A stretch of 64,000 nt of DNA from positions 1 to 64,000 of the forward strand of contig DATIZY010000017.1 of NCBI GenBank assembly GCA_035516895.1, in the 5' to 3' direction. Below the pieces are notes generated by a model, which saw nothing but the letters and a program-made list of their open reading frames with translations, was not told where the DNA came from and made no database searches. Below, piece after piece: positions 50,997 through 59,975 of the stretch (positions are counted from its first letter, which is position 1; the number at the start of each line of letters is the position of its first letter). The position numbers and the translations under genes were made by a program. The DNA comes from Gp7-AA10 sp035516895 (GTDB lineage: Bacteria > Acidobacteriota > Thermoanaerobaculia > Gp7-AA8).

Positions 50997-52430
50997 ATGC
51001 GAGAGATTCAGGGGTTGCGCCAGGTAGCTGCAGTTGTCCTCCTGCTGGTCGCGGCAGCGGCGCGTGGTGATTGCGTTTCGACTGTCCGCAGCGTCAGCCA
51101 GTTGTCGATCTTTCCGAATCTCGTGGCGGGTCCGATTGCCACGAATGGATCGATCGTCGTCGCCGGCAAAACGGATCCGAGCACCTCGACTCCGGGCGTC
51201 GACTATTCCCTCTACGACACGAGCCTGAATCCGATCTCGGCCGACAGGCAGGTGGCCACGAGCTCTTTCAACGGTCCGGTGGCGCTCCTTTACGCAGACT
51301 CCTCGAACGCATTCGGTCTGTTCTTTCAGCAAACGAACGGCGTCCTCATGCTGCAACGGATCGATGCAAGCGGGAATCCCATCGGAGCTCCGATCGCGAT
51401 GCCGCACAACTGGTCGCTCAACGACGACTTCCAGGTGGTGTGGGACAAGGCCGCGGGCGCGTACGCCCTCGCTCACCTCGTCACCAGCGGCCCCGACCTC
51501 GGCGCCTGGCTCACGCTCGTCTCGCCGTCGGGCAGCATCGTCTCCGATACGAATGTCACGCTCTTCGCAACCGGAAGCGTGCGCGTCGCGGTCCTGCCCG
51601 ATGGCACCGCCGCGGTCCTGTGGTCGCGCCCCGGCTCGCCGGGTCCGACCTTCGTCACGCTCGTCAGCAACGGGGCGGTCACACATTCGACGCTGGTCAC
51701 GTCGCAGCAGTTGGACGGTCCGGTCATCGCTACGAACGGCAGCTCGATTCTGGTGATTTATCAATCGCCGAAGAGCGGTGGCGGGACGGAGCTGCGCGAC
51801 TTCATTGTCAACGCGTCCGGCACAGTCACTTCAGCAGATGCGTCGATGATGAGCGGCAAGGGAGTCGACATCGCTCCGCTGTCGCTGCAGTGGAATCCCG
51901 CGCTCTCCGAATGGGCGCTCGTGTACGCCGATTCCGTCGTCGGCTTCAACGAGTTCCCCGGCGAGGTGCACCTTCGCCGCTTCCAGACGCTTTCCGGTAC
52001 AGCGAGCGACACGTTCCTCTCGCCCAATGCGATCTTCGATCTTCTGCCCGCGCGCTTTCCGATCGTCTTTCTGAACAACGGCTACGTCGCCTCGATCGCG
52101 CGACTCCTCTCGATTCAGCAGGGCGGCGAGTCGTATCTCGTCAGCCTCTGTCCGCTCGTTGGATCGATTGCCGTCGATCGCACGCTGGCGCGGCCGTTCG
52201 ACACGATCACGTTCCGCGGAAGCGCCAGCGGCGGTACGCCTGGCTATACCTACACGTGGCAATTCGGCGACAACGATTCCCTCAGCGGCCAGACGGTGCA
52301 GCATCACTATTCCGCCGTCGGCACCTACACCGTGACGCTGACGGCTCACGACGCCGCCGGAGCGACTTCGGTCGCCAGGATCACCGTGGGGATCAGCGAC
52401 ACCGTGCGGGGCCGCGCAGCACGGCATTGA
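50997..52430 (+). CDS. Secreted protein with C-terminal PKD domain
   Basis: 477 residues from the ATG at 50997. A signal peptide (GLRQVAAVVLLLVAAAARG) is followed by a repetitive beta-propeller-like region (about 30-390) with repeated strands such as GPVALLYADSSNAFGLFFQ and GPVIATNGSSILVIYQS. A PKD domain (about 395-470, TYTWQFGDNDSLSGQTVQHHYSAVGTYTVTLTAHD) ends the protein. It is probably an extracellular binding protein. It ends 9 nt before the opposing GGDEF/EAL gene. Confidence 0.82.
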   Translation: MREIQGLRQVAAVVLLLVAAAARGDCVSTVRSVSQLSIFPNLVAGPIATNGSIVVAGKTDPSTSTPGVDYSLYDTSLNPISADRQVATSSFNGPVALLYADSSNAFGLFFQQTNGVLMLQRIDASGNPIGAPIAMPHNWSLNDDFQVVWDKAAGAYALAHLVTSGPDLGAWLTLVSPSGSIVSDTNVTLFATGSVRVAVLPDGTAAVLWSRPGSPGPTFVTLVSNGAVTHSTLVTSQQLDGPVIATNGSSILVIYQSPKSGGGTELRDFIVNASGTVTSADASMMSGKGVDIAPLSLQWNPALSEWALVYADSVVGFNEFPGEVHLRRFQTLSGTASDTFLSPNAIFDLLPARFPIVFLNNGYVASIARLLSIQQGGESYLVSLCPLVGSIAVDRTLARPFDTITFRGSASGGTPGYTYTWQFGDNDSLSGQTVQHHYSAVGTYTVTLTAHDAAGATSVARITVGISDTVRGRAARH

Positions 52431-52439
52431 GGCGCTCGG

Positions 52440-55400
52440 TCAGCCGGCGCTGACGTCGTCCGGCGCTGCTGTCAGCAGCTCGATGAACTTCTCCGCCGGA
52501 ACGGGCGCCTTGATGAGGTAGCCCTGCATCTGATCGCAGCCGAACTTCTTGAGGAACGACGATTGCTCGGTGAACTCCACGCCTTCCGCGATGACTTTGA
52601 GGCGCAGGCTGTGCGCCATTGCGATGATCGCGGTGACGATCGCCGCGGTGTCGGGATCGTGGGTGATGTCGCGGACGAACGACTGATCGATCTTCAGCGT
52701 GTCGATCGGGAATCGTTTGAGGTAGCTGAGCGACGAATGTCCCGTGCCGAAGTCGTCGAGCGAGATCCGAACGCCGAGCTTCTTGAGCTCGTAAAGCGTC
52801 CGCACGCTCGTCTCGGGGCTCTGCATCGCGCTGCTCTCGGTGATCTCCAGCTCGAGCAGCCGCGGCGGCAGTCCGGTTTCCTGCAGGATTTCGCGCACGC
52901 TCTGCACGAGGTCGGGCTGCTGCAGTTGGACGACCGAAAGATTGACCGCGAGCGAGAGCGCGCGATGGCCGGCGTCGTGCCATGCCTTGGCCTGCGCACA
53001 CGCCGCACGCAACGCCCAGCCGCCGATCGGAATCATCACTCCGATCGCCTCGGCGAGCGGAATGAAGACGCTGGGGGGGATCATCCCGAGCGTCGGATGG
53101 TTCCAGCGGAGCAGCGCTTCCATTCCGCTGATGCGGCCCGTGCGGAAATCGAAGATCGGCTGGTAGTAGACCGCGAGCTCGTTGTTCGCGAGCGCTTTGC
53201 GCAGCCCATGCTCGAGCGCGATGCGCTGCAGCGCTTTCGCGTTGATGAACGCGTTGAAGAGCTGGTAGTTGTCGCGGCCCTGCTCCTTCGCCTGATACAT
53301 CGCCGTGTCGGCGTTCTTGATCAGCGTCTCGGCGTCGAACCCGTCGTCGGGATAGAGGCTGATGCCGATCGACGTCGTCATGAAGAATTCGCGTCCTTCG
53401 ATCTGGAACGGATAGCGCACGGCGTCGATGATCTTCTGCGCGACGAGCGCCGCGTCTTCACCCTGGAACAGGTGCGGCAGGAGGATCGTGAATTCGTCGC
53501 CGCCGAGGCGGGCGACGGTGTCGCTTTCGCGGACGCAGGACTGCACGCGCGCGGAGACCGCCTGCAGCAGCTGATCGCCGATGTTGTGGCCGAGCGAGTC
53601 GTTGATGACTTTGAACCGGTCGAGATCGAGGAAGAGCACCGCGAGCTTCGACCGCTCGCGCTGCGCGTGTGAGATCGCCACGGTCAGGCGGTCTTTGAAC
53701 AGCAGCCGGTTCGGCAGCCCGGTCAGCGCATCGTGATACGCCAGGTGCTTGATCTGCTCCTCGGCGTAGGTGCGCTCGGTGATGTCGCGCGCGACGCAGA
53801 CGAAGCCGCCGCCCTCGATCGCGCTGATCGAGATCTCCTGCGGGAACGTGAGGCCGTCGTGACGCAGGCCGGGCGCTTCGCCGCGCCACTTTCCGCGCTG
53901 CTTCACGATCGGCAGAATCGTCGAGGTGAAACGCTCGTACGTCGACGGCTCGTAGAGCGTGTGCAGCGAGAGGCCGATCATCTGCCTCGGATCGGCATAG
54001 CCGTACAGCTTCGCGAGCGCGTCGTTGACGACGGTGAGCTCGAGACGATGGTTGACGATGCCGATGCCGTCCATCGACGCGGTCATCGCCGCCGATTGCT
54101 TCTGCAGTGTTTCTTCCGCGCGCTTCCGCTCGGTGACGTCGTTCGCGACGTGGAGGAAGCCGGTGAGCCAGCCGTCGTCGCGGCGCAGCGAGGTGACCGA
54201 CAGCAGCACCGTGATCGCGGTCGCGTCGCTCTTGACGTACGTCCACTCGCGCTCCTCGATGCCTTCGCGATCGGCGCGATGCGCCACGATGTCGAATCCG
54301 CTGAGGCGATATCCGAACTCGCTCTGCAGCCGGTTCGCGTGGTCCTCGAGCTCTTCGGGCCGGTGCAAGTCGATGACCGAGCGCCGGCCGATGACGTCGG
54401 AGGCTTTGTAGCCGAGCATCCTCTCCGCGCCGGAGTTGAACACGGTGATGATGCCTTCGGCGTCGGTGGCGATGATCGAGACGCCGGTCGCCGCATCGAG
54501 CACCGCTTTGCGCTGCGCATTCGCCGACGCGAGCTGCTGCTCGGCCATCCTGCGCTCGGTGATGTCGTAGACGAAGCTCTCGAACAGCGGCGGCTCGTCT
54601 TCATCGTGCACCATGTGCGCATTGATCTGCACCCACAGCGGAGTCCCGTTCTTCTTGCGCCACAGGACCTGTGTTTCGGCCACTTCGCCGCTGGCTGCAT
54701 GCGCGATGAGATCCGCGTGACGCTCTTCCGGATTGAGGTAGACCTCGGCGAGGTTCATCCGCAGCAGCTCGTCGGGCGAGTCGTAACCCAGCATGCGGGC
54801 CAGCGCGTTGTTCGCGGTGGTCAGGCGTCCGTCGACGGTCGCCTGGAAAATGCCGACGGATGCGAAGTTGAAAATGTTCCGGTACTTCTCTTCCGAAGCG
54901 GCGAGCGCTTTCTCGGCCTGACGCCGCTCGGTAACGTCGTGAATGATCGAGTAGAGGTAGCGATGCGGCCCGATCTCGACCGGGCCGGAATGCACCTCGA
55001 CGTCGCGGATCGCGCCGTTCGCGACGCGGTGCCGGAACTCGAACACGGAGCGGTCCTGCCGTGCGGCGTTCGCCATTTCTCTGCGGATGTGTTCCTGTTC
55101 GAGCAGATTGATGTCCCAGATTTTCATCGAGCGCAGGCGCTCGACGCTCCATCCGTAGTACTCGGAGGCCGCGACGTTCGCGTCGATGATCGCGCCGCTG
55201 TCAGGATCGAGGATCAGCTGCACGGCGCGGTTGTTCTCGAACATCTGCCGGTAACGGCGCTCGTTTTCGCGCAGCGCGGTTTCCTGGCGCTTCTGATCGA
55301 TCGCCGATGCGACCTGCTGCGCGACGAATACGAGGATCTCCTTGTCCCGCGTTGTCAGCCGTTTGTCGGCCTCGTACGTCTGTACGCCGATCACGCCCCA

Positions 55401-56252
55401 CGTCCGCTCGCCGGTCCTGAGCGGCGCGCCGAGCCAGTCCATCGAGCGATGTCCGACAAGCTCGATCTCGCCTTCGGCGCACAGCCGGTCGAAGACCTCC
55501 GGTGTGGCGAGCAGCGGTTTGCCGGTCCGCAGGACGAACGCCGTGCATCCCCGGCCGGGCGGCTCGCCCTCGGGCGCCGGATCGTAGGCGTCGACGAAGT
55601 ATGGATAGCTGAGGATGTTGCGCGCCGCGTCGTACTCCGCGATGTAGAAGTTGCTCGCCTCCATCAGCGTCTGGATGACGGCGTGGATCTCGGGATAAAA
55701 CTCGGCGAGATCGCTCGTCTCGCGCGCCATCTGGGCGATGCGGAAGAGCGCCGCCTGCAGCCCCTCGACGCGCCGCGATTCGGTGACGTCGCGGAAGTGC
55801 CACGCGCGGCCGGCGCATTTGCCGTCCGCGATCACCGGCACCGAGCCTCGCATCAGCGTGCGGCCGTCTTTGAGCGGAATCGGATCGCCCGTGCGGATCT
55901 CGTTCGGATGTTTGTAGAGGTAGGTGACCTCGTCGATGAAGCTGTTCCAGTCGGCGACCCTTTGCGCCGCGTACTGGAGCAGATGCTCGTCATCTGCGCT
56001 CGCCGCCACGTTTTCCGGAATGCCCCAGATCTCGAGAAATCTGCGGTTGTACGACAGCACCTTGCCGTCGGGATCGACGACCAGCACGCCGTCGAGCATC
56101 GCCTCCTGCTGCGCCTTGAGGACCGCCACCGTCGTTCGAGGCGAGCGCAGCCCTGCCGCGCGCAGGGCGCGGAACCAGCGCGCAAAGTCGCGGCGCGCTT
56201 TCGCCAGCCGCGACGAGCGCGGACGAGAGTACTCGGGCAGATGGAGGCTCAT
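52440..56252 (-). CDS. Multi-PAS/GAF hybrid GGDEF-EAL cyclic-di-GMP enzyme
   Basis: 1270 residues, no signal or membrane helix. Predicted order: PAS (about 45-170), GAF (about 175-325), then PAS domains at about 330-445, 450-570, 575-700 and 705-825, GGDEF (about 830-1000) and EAL (about 1010-1265). The GGDEF signature is intact (RLGGDEFTILLP, near 916), as is EAL (GMEALLRW, near 1045) with LAVNLSVVQ, LEITESS, DDFGTGHSSLSYLKRF, IDQSFV and AEGVE. It can therefore in principle both make and degrade c-di-GMP, with output set by several cytoplasmic sensors. Likely roles are switching between pilus-driven movement and attachment. Confidence 0.93.
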   Translation of the reverse strand: MSLHLPEYSRPRSSRLAKARRDFARWFRALRAAGLRSPRTTVAVLKAQQEAMLDGVLVVDPDGKVLSYNRRFLEIWGIPENVAASADDEHLLQYAAQRVADWNSFIDEVTYLYKHPNEIRTGDPIPLKDGRTLMRGSVPVIADGKCAGRAWHFRDVTESRRVEGLQAALFRIAQMARETSDLAEFYPEIHAVIQTLMEASNFYIAEYDAARNILSYPYFVDAYDPAPEGEPPGRGCTAFVLRTGKPLLATPEVFDRLCAEGEIELVGHRSMDWLGAPLRTGERTWGVIGVQTYEADKRLTTRDKEILVFVAQQVASAIDQKRQETALRENERRYRQMFENNRAVQLILDPDSGAIIDANVAASEYYGWSVERLRSMKIWDINLLEQEHIRREMANAARQDRSVFEFRHRVANGAIRDVEVHSGPVEIGPHRYLYSIIHDVTERRQAEKALAASEEKYRNIFNFASVGIFQATVDGRLTTANNALARMLGYDSPDELLRMNLAEVYLNPEERHADLIAHAASGEVAETQVLWRKKNGTPLWVQINAHMVHDEDEPPLFESFVYDITERRMAEQQLASANAQRKAVLDAATGVSIIATDAEGIITVFNSGAERMLGYKASDVIGRRSVIDLHRPEELEDHANRLQSEFGYRLSGFDIVAHRADREGIEEREWTYVKSDATAITVLLSVTSLRRDDGWLTGFLHVANDVTERKRAEETLQKQSAAMTASMDGIGIVNHRLELTVVNDALAKLYGYADPRQMIGLSLHTLYEPSTYERFTSTILPIVKQRGKWRGEAPGLRHDGLTFPQEISISAIEGGGFVCVARDITERTYAEEQIKHLAYHDALTGLPNRLLFKDRLTVAISHAQRERSKLAVLFLDLDRFKVINDSLGHNIGDQLLQAVSARVQSCVRESDTVARLGGDEFTILLPHLFQGEDAALVAQKIIDAVRYPFQIEGREFFMTTSIGISLYPDDGFDAETLIKNADTAMYQAKEQGRDNYQLFNAFINAKALQRIALEHGLRKALANNELAVYYQPIFDFRTGRISGMEALLRWNHPTLGMIPPSVFIPLAEAIGVMIPIGGWALRAACAQAKAWHDAGHRALSLAVNLSVVQLQQPDLVQSVREILQETGLPPRLLELEITESSAMQSPETSVRTLYELKKLGVRISLDDFGTGHSSLSYLKRFPIDTLKIDQSFVRDITHDPDTAAIVTAIIAMAHSLRLKVIAEGVEFTEQSSFLKKFGCDQMQGYLIKAPVPAEKFIELLTAAPDDVSAG

Positions 56253-56310
56253 CGAGAAAAGCTACTTATTTTAGATGAATTTCCGTCAAAAGCGCCGCTG
56301 CGGCGGCGCG

Positions 56311-56363
56311 TTGTCAGTTGTCAGCGGGAGGCTGCCGGCGGCGGGATTGACAACTGACAACTA
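56311..56363. terminator. Word-repeat hairpin downstream of the site-2 protease gene
   Basis: Tandem TTGTCAG (56311-56324) faces GACAACTGACAAC (56349-56361), giving about 13 paired bases. An inner GCCG-type stem fills the loop. The TAG stop of the protease lies at the foot of the stem (56361-56363). It sits between that gene and the start of the GGDEF/EAL gene on the same strand, so it may separate the two transcripts. Confidence 0.65.
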
Positions 56364-57035
56364 GTCTTCCGGGCGATTGTACGACCGGAAGAACTGCCAC
56401 TGCTGATAGCTGGACCAGACAAACCACGCCATCAGCAGAGCGATGAAAGGCTGGCGCAGGAACATGCTGACAATGGTCAGCAGCGCGCCGACGATCATCG
56501 AGAGCCAGATCGAGATCAGAAACGAGGTCCGTTCGCTCGCGAAGAGCCGCAGAAAATGCCGGACCATCGCGTAGCCGTCGAGGGGCGCTACGGGCAGTAG
56601 ATTGAAGAATCCCCACAGAATGTTCGCCTCCGCAAGGAGCGGCAGAAGCGCGGCAAAGAACGGGTCCTGCGACATCCGCGGAAACGACACGATCACGATG
56701 CGAAGCAGAAACGCGAGCAGAAAGCTCGAGCACGGCCCGGCCGCGCTGATCAGCAGGTCCTGCCACGGTCGCGCGCGCCGCTCGTTCATCGTCACGCCGC
56801 CGATGCCCTGCAGCATGATGCGGCTCGGCCCGAAGCCGAACGCGCCGATCACTGCCGCGTGCGCGAGCTCGTGAAAAAGCACGCTGATGACGATGACCGG
56901 AATCCACAGCAGCGCGTATTTCATGCCGCCCGCGCCGCCGACATCGCTCATCACCCAGAAGGCGAGGAGGATGAGGAAGCTGAAGTCGAGATCGATCGTC
57001 GTGCCCAGGATCGAGCCGAGGTGAATGCGCCCCAC
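56361..57035 (-). CDS. Site-2 protease family (M50) membrane metalloprotease
   Basis: 224 residues from the GTG at 57035. Membrane helices enclose the zinc motif H55-E-L-A-H59 (VLFHELAHAAV) and the second motif NLLPVAPLDG with D153. The PDZ and CBS domains found in some relatives are absent, as in the short SpoIVFB/Rip-like group. It would cut membrane-spanning substrates within the bilayer, often anti-sigma factors. No candidate substrate is adjacent. It is divergent from the PLP enzyme. Confidence 0.9.
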   Translation of the reverse strand: MGRIHLGSILGTTIDLDFSFLILLAFWVMSDVGGAGGMKYALLWIPVIVISVLFHELAHAAVIGAFGFGPSRIMLQGIGGVTMNERRARPWQDLLISAAGPCSSFLLAFLLRIVIVSFPRMSQDPFFAALLPLLAEANILWGFFNLLPVAPLDGYAMVRHFLRLFASERTSFLISIWLSMIVGALLTIVSMFLRQPFIALLMAWFVWSSYQQWQFFRSYNRPED

Positions 57036-57057
57036 GGTTGCGTAGGTTACGCGAAAA

Positions 57058-57090
57058 GTTCGCCGTTCGCCGATGTCGCGAACTGCGAAC
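57058..57090. repeat. Word-repeat hairpin in divergent gap
   Basis: GTTCGCCGTTCGC (from 57058) can pair with GCGAACTGCGAAC (to 57090), 12 of 13 matched. The central TCGCCGATGTCGCG (57067-57080) recurs exactly at 58587-58600. It occupies most of the gap between two divergent starts. Confidence 0.6.
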
Positions 57091-57106
57091 CCGATATGCT
57101 TTCCGC

Positions 57107-58228
57107 ATGAAGTTCGAGACGAAAGCCGTGCACGTCGGCGGCAAACCCGATGAATCGACGGGCGCGATCGCGCCTCCGATCGAGCTCTCGACGACGTTCG
57201 AGCGGAGCGGCAAAGACGGCGAACCGGCACACGGTTACAGCTACATCCGCGATCACAATCCAACGCAGACGCGTCTCGAAGCGGCGCTCGCGGCGATCGA
57301 TTCGGCCGAGGCGGCGCTGGTGTTCAGCTCGGGGATGTCGGCGGTGTCGGCGCTCTTTCAATCGCTGCCGCCCGGCTCGCACGTTCTTCTGCCGGGCGAC
57401 GGCTACTACGCCGTGCGGATCCTCGCGAACGATTTTTTCCCACGCTGGGGGCTCACGCACGATCTCGTGTCGCTCACCGATGTCGACGCCGTGCGCAAAG
57501 CGATCCGCAAGGAAACGCGCGCGATCTGGTGCGAGTCGCCGTCGAATCCGATGATGCACATCTGCGACATCGCCGCGCTCGCCGACGTCGCCCATCGCGC
57601 GAACGCGATTCTCATCGCCGACGATACCTTCGCAACGCCCGCGCTGCAGCGTGCGATCGAGCTCGGCGCCGACCTCGTCATGCACTCGACCACCAAATAC
57701 CTCGGCGGCCACAGCGACGTGCAGGGCGGCTCGCTCGCGTTCCGGCGCCGCGACGAGCGGTTCGAGAAGGTCGAGCATGTGCGCACGATCGTCGGCGGCG
57801 TCGCGTCGCCATTCAATTCGTGGCTCGTGCTGCGCGGCATTCGCAGCCTCGCTCCGCGCATGCGCCTGCATTGCGAGAACGCGGGCGCCGTCGCGGAGTT
57901 TCTGGCGAAGCATCCGCGCGTCGAGGCGGTGCACTATCCCGGCCTCGCGTCGCATCCGGGCCACGCGATCGCCGCCCGTCAGATGTCCGACTTCGGCGGG
58001 ATGATGTCCTTCCGCGTGAAGGGCGGGCGGGAGGAAGCGCTGACGGTGACCGCGAAGGTGAAGGTGTTCACGCGCGCGACGTCGCTCGGAGGGGTCGAAA
58101 GCCTCATCGAGCATCGCGCGTCGAGCGAAGGGCCGGCTTCCCGCACACCGCCGAACCTGCTTCGGATGTCGATCGGCCTCGAGCACAGGGACGACCTCAT
58201 CGCCGACCTCGATCAGGCGCTAGAATAG
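57107..58228 (+). CDS. Cys/Met metabolism PLP enzyme (cystathionine gamma-synthase/lyase type)
   Basis: 373 residues from the ATG at 57107. The start KFETKAVHVGG, PIELSTTF, YSYIRDHNPTQTRLEAALA, VFSSGMSAVSALFQ, ESPSNPMMHICDI and the PLP-lysine motif STTKYLGGHSDVQGG are typical of the trans-sulfuration family. Family members make or break cystathionine; this one cannot be assigned to synthase, gamma-lyase or homocysteine/methionine lyase from sequence alone. It is followed by small genes separated by word-repeat hairpins. Confidence 0.92.
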   Translation: MKFETKAVHVGGKPDESTGAIAPPIELSTTFERSGKDGEPAHGYSYIRDHNPTQTRLEAALAAIDSAEAALVFSSGMSAVSALFQSLPPGSHVLLPGDGYYAVRILANDFFPRWGLTHDLVSLTDVDAVRKAIRKETRAIWCESPSNPMMHICDIAALADVAHRANAILIADDTFATPALQRAIELGADLVMHSTTKYLGGHSDVQGGSLAFRRRDERFEKVEHVRTIVGGVASPFNSWLVLRGIRSLAPRMRLHCENAGAVAEFLAKHPRVEAVHYPGLASHPGHAIAARQMSDFGGMMSFRVKGGREEALTVTAKVKVFTRATSLGGVESLIEHRASSEGPASRTPPNLLRMSIGLEHRDDLIADLDQALE

Positions 58229-58279
58229 TTGTCAGTTTTCAGTTGTCAGTTGTCAGAGAAAGCGATCGACAACTGACAC
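58228..58279. repeat. Word-repeat hairpin after the PLP enzyme
   Basis: Three imperfect copies of a GTTGTCA/GTTTTCA word end at 58256 and face CGACAACTGACAC (58267-58279), an 11-bp stem. The word is the same as at 56311-56363, about 1.9 kb away, although that copy has a different spacer. Confidence 0.7.
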
Positions 58280-58290
58280 CGAACGACTCC

Positions 58291-58578
58291 ATGAAGAACT
58301 TCGAGATCCAATGCCCCTGCTGCGAAGCGACGATCGTCGTCGACCGGATGACCGGCGAGATCCTTCTGCACAAGGCGAAGGAAAAGAAAGCGAATCAGTC
58401 GCTCGAGTCGATGGTCTCGAATCTCCAGACGCAGAAGGGCGAGATGGAGAAGTTTTTCGAGAAGCAGATCGAAAGCCAGAAGGACCGCTCCCGCATTCTC
58501 GAGGAAAAATTCAAAGAGGCGATGCAGCGCGCCGACAAATCCGACAAGCCGCTCATCAATCCGCTGGACCTCGATTGA
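58291..58578 (+). CDS. Small CPCC zinc-hook plus coiled-coil protein
   Basis: 95 residues. The N-terminus has C-P-C-C (residues 8-11, IQCPCCEATIVVDRMTGEILLHK), a possible zinc site, and the remainder is a charged coiled coil (about 30-85, NQSLESMVSNLQTQKGEMEKFFEKQIESQKDRS). The family is unknown. Similar small proteins occur as hypothetical genes. It lies between two word-repeat hairpins and 49 nt before the ureohydrolase gene. Confidence 0.8.
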   Translation: MKNFEIQCPCCEATIVVDRMTGEILLHKAKEKKANQSLESMVSNLQTQKGEMEKFFEKQIESQKDRSRILEEKFKEAMQRADKSDKPLINPLDLD

Positions 58579-58626
58579 GTTGCCGGTCGCCGATGTCGCG
58601 CGGCGCGGAAACCGGCAAACGGCAAC
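58579..58626. repeat. Word-repeat hairpin before the ureohydrolase gene
   Basis: GTTGCCGGT (58579-58587) pairs with ACCGGCAAACGGCAAC (58611-58626). The middle contains TCGCCGATGTCGCG at 58587-58600, identical to 57067-57080. It ends two bases before the ATG at 58628 and leaves no clear Shine-Dalgarno sequence. Confidence 0.65.
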
Positions 58627-58627
58627 C

Positions 58628-59602
58628 ATGAAGAAGCACTTCGATCCCGATGCGGCGGCGTCGGAAGGCTCCGGCATCTACGGCCTTCCGTTCACGCCCG
58701 ACGAGGCGAAGGTCGTCATCATCCCGGTGCCTTTCGAAGCGACGACCTCGTATGGTGGCGGCACGTCGCGCGGTCCGGCGGCGGTGTTCGAGGCATCGAA
58801 GCAGGTCGATTTGCTCGATCACGAGACCGGCCGGCCGTACGAGGCGGGCATCGCGATGCTTCCGATCCCGCGGAAGGTCGTCAACTGGAACGCGAAGGCG
58901 AAGAAGTCGGGCCGAAAGCGCGTCCGCGCGATCAATGCGATCAGCGAGTCCGTCAACAACTGGGTCTACGAGACAACGCGCGACCTCCTCCACGCCGGCA
59001 AGATGCCCGTCGTCCTCGGCGGCGATCACTCGGTGCCGTTCGGCGCGATCTGCGCGTACGGCGAACGCTATCCGCACATGGGCATCCTGCACCTCGATGC
59101 GCATTGCGATCTGCGCGATTCGTACGAGGGGTTCACGTACTCGCACGCGTCGATCTTTCACAATGTGATCATGCGAACGCGGCTGAGAAAGCTCGTGCAG
59201 GTCGGCGTGCGCGACGTCGGCAGCCGCGAGATCCGCCTGATCGACAACTCGTTCGGCCGCATTCGCACGTTTTTCGACGACGAGCTCGCCGCGCGCAAGG
59301 AACAAGGCGTGCCGTGGGGCGACATCGCCGAGGAAATCGTCGACGAGCTTCCGTACGACGTCTATCTGTCGTGGGACATCGACGGGCTCGATCCGACGCT
59401 CTGTCCCGGAACCGGAACGCCGGTGCCGGGTGGACTCTCGTGGAACGAAGCGATCGGCCTGTTGCGCGCGATCCTCCGGGCGAAAAAGCGGATCGTCGGC
59501 CTCGATCTGTGCGAAGTCGCGCCGGGAAGAACGGAGTGGGACGCGAACGTCGGCGCGCGCCTGCTCTACAAGATGATCGGCTTCGCCCTCGCGACGCAAT
59601 GA
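58628..59602 (+). CDS. speB: Agmatinase/ureohydrolase family enzyme
   Basis: 324 residues from the ATG at 58628. The dinuclear manganese ligands are visible in GGDHSVPFG, HLDAHCDLRDSYEG and SWDIDGLDPTLCPGTGTPVPGG. Length and N-terminal segment (VVIIPVPFEATTSYGGGTSRGPAAVFEAS) fit agmatinases rather than arginases. It would release urea from agmatine to form putrescine, though other guanidino substrates are possible. Stop and next start overlap as ATGA. Confidence 0.85.
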   Translation: MKKHFDPDAAASEGSGIYGLPFTPDEAKVVIIPVPFEATTSYGGGTSRGPAAVFEASKQVDLLDHETGRPYEAGIAMLPIPRKVVNWNAKAKKSGRKRVRAINAISESVNNWVYETTRDLLHAGKMPVVLGGDHSVPFGAICAYGERYPHMGILHLDAHCDLRDSYEGFTYSHASIFHNVIMRTRLRKLVQVGVRDVGSREIRLIDNSFGRIRTFFDDELAARKEQGVPWGDIAEEIVDELPYDVYLSWDIDGLDPTLCPGTGTPVPGGLSWNEAIGLLRAILRAKKRIVGLDLCEVAPGRTEWDANVGARLLYKMIGFALATQ

Positions 59603-59937
59603 CGGCGAAGCAGATCTTCAATCGCCTGCGAAAGAAAGCGCTGACCTATCCCGGCGCCGTCGAGGATCATCCCTGGGGCGACACGGCCATCAAAGTCAAC
59701 GGCAAAGTGTTCGTGTTCCTCGGCGAAGAGGGCGCGTCATTCAAGCTGCCGAACTCGCGCGACATGGCGCACGATCTGCCGTTTGCCGAGCCGACGCGCT
59801 ACGGTCTGGGCAAGCACGGATGGGTGAGCGCGCACTTCACGAGAAAATCGAAGCCGTCGATCTCGCTGCTCGAAGCGTGGCTCGATGAGAGCTATCGCGC
59901 CGTCGCTCCGAAGAAGATGGTCGAGAGGCTCGGCTGA
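59599..59937 (+). CDS. MmcQ/YjbR family protein
   Basis: 112 residues. Family pattern: IFNRLRKKALTYPGAVEDHPWGDTAIKVNGKVFVFLG, then KHGWVSAHF and LEAWLDESYRAVAPKK. The CyaY-like fold is associated with DNA-binding helices, but the role is not established. It is translationally coupled to the ureohydrolase gene. Confidence 0.88.
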   Translation: MTAKQIFNRLRKKALTYPGAVEDHPWGDTAIKVNGKVFVFLGEEGASFKLPNSRDMAHDLPFAEPTRYGLGKHGWVSAHFTRKSKPSISLLEAWLDESYRAVAPKKMVERLG

Positions 59938-59975
59938 TCCGTCGTGAGGGGTGAGTGCGGGCCGTGGGTCCGGAG

